Notes under the pieces: model-generated | The model's input: only the letters and a program-made list of their open reading frames with translations | Told to the model about the DNA's origin: nothing | Database searches by the model: none | Assembly (NCBI GenBank): GCA_038373885.1 | Contig: JAWZYV010012391.1 | Coordinates: 62,001-126,000, forward strand | Direction: 5' to 3' | Length of the DNA stretch: 64,000 nt | DNA from: Cheiracanthium punctorium | Taxonomy: Eukaryota; Arthropoda; Arachnida; Araneae; Cheiracanthiidae | In this document: in pieces, positions 57,450 through 64,000 of the stretch | How the letters are laid out: each line of letters starts with the position of its first letter | How positions within the stretch are numbered: the first letter of the stretch is position 1 | Position numbers and translations under genes: made by a program

Positions 57450-59433
57450 AAATCAACAACACATGACTTCCTTGTGCATCTATTAAATCAAAATTATTTT
57501 TGGAACACTTCATCTAAACTTACCTCGTTTGAAAGAGACAAAATACTGCAGCAATACTAAGGTTTAACGATTTCTAGCCAAATATTTCCGATATCGCCAA
57601 GCTGGGTTCAATTTGAAAGATTTCCTTCTGACACTTCATTTGGCGATATTTTACCAAAAGCCGACAAACTTGAGATAGTTTGCAAGATTTTGGGGATAGC
57701 CAAAGTAGGAACTGACCACAGACTTTCAATGAACTGAATGTACACATACACCTTAATGTATTTAAAGTCATTTGGCTGACCCTGTAAATAAATTACACAG
57801 TCGATTGCAATAAAAAAAGAGATGCACAGTTAGATGTTACAATAGCTCTAAATACAAAATTTCAACATTCAATTGTTAAAAGGTTTAAGAGTTATTCGAA
57901 ATTATTTTTAGTGCCAAATTTGATGATATTTCAGCAAGACTCGCCAAGGACGATGACAAATGGCGAGATTTTGGGCATGGACCAAACAATGACTGACAAC
58001 AGATGCTATATCTTGAAGATGTCCACAGGCATTGTGTTGAAATTCTTTTGATTGGTCCTGTAAATAAACTCTCCAGTAAATTGGAACCAATAATCGAGAT
58101 GCACAACTAGATGTTACAACAATCTTATATTTGAAATTTCAGCATTCTACAACTAATAGTTTTTGAGACTTGAGAGTTAAATACATACACACGTACACCA
58201 AAAGTCACCAAGATTGGCGAGTTTTGAAGTAATTCTTTAGGGAGGTACATGACCGTGGTCGGACCATTACCTAACTATATGGTAGGACGGTATTGTGCTT
58301 TAAATAGATGAATGTCCCTAAAATTGCCATTGACTGTAATGTGTTGCAAATCTTTTGAGTGTTCCTGTAGCAGAACTATAAATGATAAAGACACTTTTTT
58401 CGATGGAGAAATTCATTTTGTAAACCTTAACAGCATATATCACTTGTGAGTCATTTGAAATAGCCTAATACCTCTAAAATACCCTTTAATGAATTTCTGC
58501 CCATAGAGCCTAATGTATTTAGAATCTTTTGGGCGGTTCTGTAGATAAACTATCCAGTCAAATAGGACCAAAAGAGGAGGTGCACAACTAGATGTTACAA
58601 CAATCCTAAATACAAATTTTCAACATTCTAAATCTAATAGTTCTTGAGATATGAGAGTTTAAGAAATTTCGTCCCATAGAGCGTAATGTATTTAGAATCT
58701 TTTGGGCATTCCTGTAGATAAACTATTAAGTTAATTGGGACCAAAAGGAGAGGTGCACAAGTACATGTTACAAAAATTCTATATATAAAGTTTCAACATT
58801 CTATAACCAATAACTTTTGAGATATGCGAGTTACATACATACGTACGTACAGACGCATGGAAAAACTGGTCAAAATAGATTCTCAGTTCTTAGGTTATTA
58901 GGCAAGTTGGAGTGTTTAAGGCTGATCAATTTTATTTTTTACCAACTATGCGAAATATTCCAGAGCTGGGAATCGAACCCAGGCCTGCCGCATAACGTGC
59001 GGGTGCTCTACCACTGAGCTACTCTGGGACGATTCCTAGATGAAATTTCTCGCATTAGAACCGTTGGCATTTATCATCTTCCTCTGCTCAGATTCTCAGT
59101 TCTTCAAAATGGGTTGCACATGCATTTATATGTACATGCATGCTAGCATATGATGAGATGCATTGCAAAAATTCCTAAAAGTTAATTTAGGAATTTTTGC
59201 ATTGCAAGGAATACAATCAGAACGAATCCAAGCAAGCATTTACTTAATAATTTACACTATTACAGCATCCTTACCACTTCTTACCAGAATTATTATAATA
59301 AAAGCTAATTTGTCATTTACAATTTTAAGTATCTTAATATTTAAATTTAATATTAGAGGTGGTCAAAATCAGTTTTTTCGTCGAAATCTGGCCCCCGAAA
59401 TTTTCCGGAATCACATTACTTCCAAGGAAGTAA
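57450..59433 (+). mobile_element. Hairpin-ended modular repeat, copy B
   Basis: Same start (ATCAACAACACATGACTTCC) and order of modules as copy A. It ends in the hairpin TTACTTCC/GGAAGTAA (59416-59433). One module is duplicated (about 58495-58650 and 58672-58820). A SINE interrupts it at 58892-59089. Confidence 0.7.
58877..59104 (-). mobile_element. tRNA-derived SINE with 15-bp target duplication
   Basis: Body 58892-59089 flanked by AGATTCTCAGTTCTT at 58877-58891 and 59090-59104. Minus-strand box A TAGCTCAGTGG (59021-59011) and box B GGTTCGATTCC (58979-58969). 59028-58958 folds as a tRNA-like cloverleaf with anticodon-position GTT, but with C at position 33, a mismatched C1-A72 and a 27-43 mismatch. 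About 60 bases precede the tRNA part and the 3' end has no long A tail. Copy A lacks the insert at the corresponding point (54725-54770), confirming the insertion. Confidence 0.85.
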
Positions 59434-59762
59434 AAACATTCTCAAAGTCCTCCATTATCCCAAAAAATAAAATAATAGTTTAAAAATTATTAATTAACAA
59501 ACCTGCCCAATTTCTAGTCCATAAATAAAAAAAACAAGAATCACAAAATGGTGTTTCCAAGTTTTATCCTGAATTAAATTTTCAGCATTTACTCATGTGA
59601 TTTGCAATTATCGAGACATTGGTGGGTGCAGCATTCAGCTAGATGCATGATAGACAGTTGTTCCATTTCAATAGGAAACTTTTCTTTCACAGTCAGTCAA
59701 GCATGTTCAAGTGTGCAGTCTGTTCCACATTTGAAACACAATGAGAGGGAAATTATTATTTG

Positions 59763-60885
59763 TACTTCCTTGTATGGAGTATAAGGAAGTAATGTCATCC
59801 CGAAAAATATCGGGGGCCAGATTTCATCGAAAAACCGATTTTGATCGTGATTCTATTTTGACCAGTTTTTCCAATCTGTCTGTATATATGTACATACATA
59901 ACTCTCATATCTCAAAAACTATTGGTAGTAGAATGTTGAAACTTTATATTTAGAATTGTTGTAACATCTATTTGTGCACCTCCCCTTTCAGTCCCATTCA
60001 ATTGGATGGTTTATCTTCAGGGCCGCCCAAAAGATTTTAAATACATTACACTTTATGGGCAGAAAGTCATTAAAGAGTATTTTAGAGGTATTAGGCTATT
60101 TCAAATGACTGAGAAGTGATATGAACTGTCATGGGTCATAAAATGAATTTCTCCATTAAAAAAAATGTCTTTATCATTTATAGTTCTGCTACAGGAACAC
60201 TCAAAAGATTTCCAATACATTACGGTCAATGGCAGTTTTGAGGCATTCATCCATTTCAAGCACAATACCGTCCTACCATATAGTTAGGTAATGGTCCGAC
60301 CATAGTCACGTGCCTCCCTCAAGAATTACGTCAAAAGTCGCCAAGCCTGACGACTTTTGGTGTATGCATGTACGTATTAACTCTCACATCTTAAAAACTA
60401 TTAGTCGTAGAACGTTGAAATTTCATTTATAAGACTGTTATAACATCTAGTTGTGTATCTTTATTTTTGGTTCTAATCTACTGGAGAATTTATTTACGGG
60501 ACCACCTAAAATAATTTTAATACATTAATTTCTATGGAGTCAGTCATTGTTTGGTCCATGCTCCAAATCTCGCCATGTGGCATAGACTTTGATGAGTTTT
60601 GCCAAATTTGGCACCAAGAATAATTTTGCATTTTGCATTACTCTAAAATTTTTAATTGTAGAATGTTGAAATTTTGTAGGTGAAATATCGTCAAATTAAG
60701 TGTCAGAAGCAAATCTTTCAAATTGATCGCAGCTTGGCGATATCAAAATATTTGGGTAGAAATTGCTAAACCTTAGTATTACTGCAGTATTTTATTTCTT
60801 TCAAACAGAATAAGTTTAGGTGAAGTGCGTTGAAAATATTTTTGATTTAATAGACGTGCAAGGAAGTCGTGTTGTCCACATCAGA
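59763..60885 (-). mobile_element. Hairpin-ended modular repeat, copy C
   Basis: Inverted copy: the + strand starts with the hairpin ACTTCCTTGTATGGAGTATAAGGAAGT (59764-59790, given here as arms ACTTCCTT and AAGGAAGT) and ends GTCGTGTTGTCCACATCAGA (60866-60885). Shorter than B because one module is missing. Confidence 0.7.
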
Positions 60886-61800
60886 TTTTTTTTTAATAGC
60901 TAGCTAAATGTCTGATACATATGGAAGTCAACTTTCTGAAACAATCTGTTCATAAATAGTTATGCTACAGAATTGCAAAATCGTGATTTTTTTATAATGC
61001 TTTAAAAATTAATTAAAAAACTAATTTATGTACGACTTTTCAATGATCCAAGTATAGTTTTTAGTGAAAACTTGCAATAAAATAAAATGCATGAAAAATG
61101 GACTAAACATAAATTAACTAAAAATCAGATCATTTTTTCTTTTCTTCATCAATAGCTTTTTCTTGCTTTTTTTAGTCAGTGTACCAAATTTTGTCTAGAT
61201 GACCAGTGTACCAAATTCCGACAAATAGTCTAGATGCCAGTAGCGAACATAAAGATTAGAAAGCTCTTATATATATATATATATATATATATGATATACA
61301 GGGTATCCATTGCTAACAGTGCCCAATGGTTATTTCCTACACTGTTAGTCAAAGGCATGAAGTTCCAGTTGCAAAAACGCTTTAAATTGTATAATCTATT
61401 ATATCAGAAACAACCGAAGTCAATAAATCTACAGTTCCACAGCCCTATCAATTATATTTAGAAAAATTTTCCTTATAGAATTGCATGCAAATTTTTTTTT
61501 AAATAACCCTTTTACAGTCAAAGTTTACAGAGTTATGAAGCACAAACGTTTTATCTTAAGTCACTTTTCCACATTTAGAAATGTCCCATTATGGTAAACC
61601 GTTAAAGGACCATATAAATATTGAAATTTTTAATCATAGGTTTTAATTTCATTTTCTGGCACAATGCCGAAAAAGAAGCAAAACTAATTTTAGAATACTA
61701 ATCTTTAAGCTGAGGGTTATAGTCAAGCTGTCTATGATAATATAGATGGGGTTTTTTAATTTGAATGATTGATTGAAACCATGTAATTAATTTTTCTCAA
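60886..61800. other. Unassigned, with an (AT)n microsatellite
   Basis: (AT)n at 61268-61291. ATACAGGGTATCCATT (61296-61311) resembles the end of a Tc1/mariner-type element but has no partner in view. Confidence 0.4.
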
Positions 61801-61920
61801 ATTCATTCTACATATGACTTACGACTTATGGAAGGGAGGCCCACAGGGGGCCAGGCACCGCGACCATGGGTCTATTTTACCATCCCGAAGTCCTGTAAAT
61901 ATGGAAAGTCCTGAAGGACC

Positions 61921-62268
61921 CTATGAAAAGAGCCCAGTAGCAGATGCGAACATCAGCATAGACCTAACAGACATTTTGTGAAGCTCCCAGGGCTCAATAA
62001 TATGGCACCCAAGATGTTCAAACCTGTAAGCCGAGAAGTACTCACACTCACAAAGGATGTGCAACGCAGTTTCCTCCTTAAGAAGACAACCCCGACAAGT
62101 GGGATCATCGACAGCCTTCATTATATTTAGATGCCTCTTAAGGCAACAGTGCCCAGTTAACAGGCCAATAGCCCTACGGAGACTGGACCTGTTAAGGCAC
62201 AGAAGTTCCTTGCATCTGACACCAGGAAAGCCAAGATTATCTCTTTGGCCTGCCTCTGGCCATTGCAA
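61921..62268 (-). pseudogene. LINE C-terminal Cys/His domain
   Basis: Reads LLTGHCCLKRHLNIMKAVDD, then PTCRGCLLKEETALHILCEC, a CX2C...HX3C zinc-binding arrangement often found after RNase H in such LINEs. A third frame relative to RNase H. Confidence 0.8.
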
Positions 62269-62269
62269 T

Positions 62270-62828
62270 TAAACCAGTTAGAATACTGAAGCCTCCAAAA
62301 GTGGTTAAAAATAGTATCCCTGTAGCTCTTGCCCGAAATGCCAAGAACCGGCTCAGGTCCAACAAAAGAGGAACCAGAGCCCGACCTGGCAAGAAAATCA
62401 GCCATCTCATTGCCAGAATGGCCAGGAACCCAATACAGAGTAACCTTATTGAGATGAGAAAGCTTGCAAAGCCCCAAATAACACTCCCAAACCAAGTAGG
62501 AGGAGATAGCAGTGCTTTGAAAGGCCAACAGAGCAGTCCTACTATCAGAGCAGATTAAGATATGCTTCCTAGAGTAACGAGCATTTAAACAAAAAACACT
62601 GCACATAAGGATAGCATAAACCTCTGCCTGAAAGACAGAAGCATAGAGAATAAAAAAGCTTAATGCCATTGTCAGGACAACAAACTCCAGCTCCAGTACG
62701 ATTACCAAGCTTGGAGCCATCAGTGTACCACACGCTACACCTGTTCTTACTATAATTAGGAGGCTTTCGCCAGTCATCTCTAGAGGGGAAACGAACAGAG
62801 AAAGATCCGTCAAAGACATGCCTGACAA
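62270..62828 (-). pseudogene. LINE RNase H
   Basis: VWYTDGSKLGNRTGAGV (first Asp) lies in one frame at about 62740-62680. After a shift near 62640, VFQAEVYAIL (Glu), HILICSDSRTALLAF (Asp) and LYWVPGHSGNEMADFLAR (His, Asp) follow in another. All four acidic residues are present, but the frame is broken. Confidence 0.88.
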
Positions 62829-64000
62829 GCAGAAGGCATGCTACAGAAAGGATGAGTCAACATAGATGAATCAAGATCACTGCATGAAAGGTATTGCGAA
62901 TAACCCTTCCAGTAACCCAGGTCCATAAGACTCTTTCTGCAGACCAGGGCCTCAGCCTCAATAAAAGAATGCAGAGGCAAAAGGTTTAAAAGCAATTCAG
63001 TGATTGCAGTAGGAGTTGTACGAAGACAACCTGTGATAGCCAAACACGCCATCCTTTGAACACTGGTAAGATCCTTCCTAGATGAAACTAAGGAAGATCT
63101 AGACCACCAAACAATGGACCCATACGCAATGATCGGGCGAACAATCATGGTGTAGATCCAATGAATAGACCGAGGACTCAGGCCCCAAGTCCTGCCAATA
63201 GCACTCCTACAAGCCCAAAAGACTCGTTTGGCCTTAGCAAGGCAGTAATCAAGGTGATTCTTCCACCCCAAATGGGAGTCAAAGTAAACACCCAAAAACT
63301 TCACCGAAGAAGAATATGCAATAGGCTGTCCAAAAAAGGAAAGCTTAGAAGACTTGAAGTTCTTTGCACTAGGAAAAGCAACTAAACATATCTTCAGGGG
63401 ATTGACAGAAAGCCCAGTGTCAGAACACCAGCTCTCCACTGCTTTCAAGGCCGAGTTAATGAAGCCAGTGACCACTGGGCCAAACTTGCCCCTGGCCACA
63501 ATGGCAATATCATCAGCATAGCCAATACAGTGGACCCAATGCTAGATAACTTAGCCAACAAGGAGTCCACCACAATACACCATAATAAAGGTGAAAGAAC
63601 CCCACCCTGGGGAGTACCAGCAGAAAGACGTGCCACCAAGGTATCCCCCAGAAGCGAAGCAGAGATAAGCCTGTACGAGAGTAGATTATCAATCCACTGA
63701 CAGACAGTTTTATCAACACCCTTGGAAGCAAGGGCAGACAAAATCGTACCAGAGGGAACCCTGTCAAAGGCTCCCTCAATGTCAAGAAAAACAGCAAGCG
63801 CCACTTCCTTACAGCAGACACTTTTCTCGACAGTAAAAGCAAGATCATAGAGAGCAGTAGTAGTAGATCTGCCAGGCTGATAATCATGCTGATTTACAGA
63901 CAAAGGGGAACGACTAAGCAACGTATCACTAATGTGCCTATCAATAAGCTTCTCAAGAGCCTTTAGGAGAAAAGAAGAGAGACTAATAGGTCTAAAAGAC
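62829..64000 (-). pseudogene. LINE reverse transcriptase (partial)
   Basis: From the window edge: FRPISLSSFLLKALEKLIDR, then HDYQPGRSTTTALY, VFLDIEGAFDRVP (first catalytic Asp) and SAGTPQGGVLSPLLW. A one-base shift lies just before YADDIAIVARGKF (near 63505-63530), the catalytic YADD. The frame then continues through VNPLKICLVAFPS, VKFLGVYFDSHLGWKNH, GRTWGLSPRSIHWIYTMIVR and CLAITGCLRTTPTAITELLL. This thumb region is typical of the LOA/Jockey-like group. Confidence 0.9.

Larger units (their letters stand above)
61800..64000 (-). mobile_element. LINE retrotransposon, 3' half, decayed
   Basis: Minus strand. The reverse transcriptase runs in from beyond the window end, followed by RNase H and a C-terminal Cys/His domain, in the order seen in RNase H-bearing LINEs (I/LOA group). 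The 3' untranslated region ends near 61800. At least three frameshifts make it inactive. The endonuclease and any first frame lie outside the window. Confidence 0.88.

Noticed and set aside
58958..59028. Functional tRNA gene (anticodon position GTT)
   Set aside because: C at position 33, acceptor and anticodon-stem mismatches, and location inside a segment with perfect target duplication point to a SINE head.

Overview
This is eukaryotic genomic DNA: AT-rich, intron-bearing and crowded with transposable elements. There are no operons, Shine-Dalgarno sites or compact coding. The element set (Copia and Gypsy LTR elements, RNase H-bearing LINE, Helentron/Helitron, mariner, Tigger/pogo-like, hAT-like, tRNA-derived SINEs) suggests an arthropod. 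A spider or other chelicerate is my best guess, from memory of similar helicase/endonuclease fragments, and is not proven.

Host content is small. Three exons on the + strand (1020-1564, 10880-11022, 34260-34380) have canonical GT/AG borders and compatible phases. Joined, they resemble the NTD2 (TFIID_90kDa) domain of the TAF5 family behind an unusually Lys/Glu-rich segment. The introns are about 9.3 and 23.2 kb and are filled with transposons. The first exons and the rest of the gene (including any WD40 repeats) were not found.

Layout. 1.7-4.4 kb: a Tigger/pogo-like transposon carrying a mariner remnant and Helentron-like repeats. 6.4-8.5 kb: a hAT-like non-autonomous element with 8-bp target duplication. 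9.8-10.6 and 12.4-12.9 kb: MITEs. 13.7-30.2 kb: a second Tigger-like pair of ends enclosing a Helitron helicase relic, a TTAA-flanked MITE, a Gypsy element with 2.26-kb LTRs, a 3'-truncated minus-strand Copia inside the Gypsy, and a tRNA-SINE. 35-42.3 kb: another Tigger-like copy holding an inverted-repeat element, a solo LTR of the same Gypsy family, and a Helentron. 42.3-45.2 kb: endonuclease relic, degenerate minisatellite, Helentron-type repeats and a hAT MITE. 45.2-53.3 kb: a complete, young Copia with near-identical LTRs and 5-bp target duplication. 53.5-60.9 kb: three copies of an unclassified hairpin-ended modular repeat, a Helentron with a 9 x 156-bp array, and a second SINE. 61.8-64 kb: the 3' half of a decayed LINE.

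Most notable: the young Copia has one in-frame stop between integrase and reverse transcriptase, and it sits in the UGA-CUAG readthrough context. The two Copia elements carry different primer sites, one matching the 3' end of initiator tRNA-Met and one matching its anticodon region. The Gypsy LTR family has swapped its central segment. Several insertion histories can be read directly from nested target duplications.
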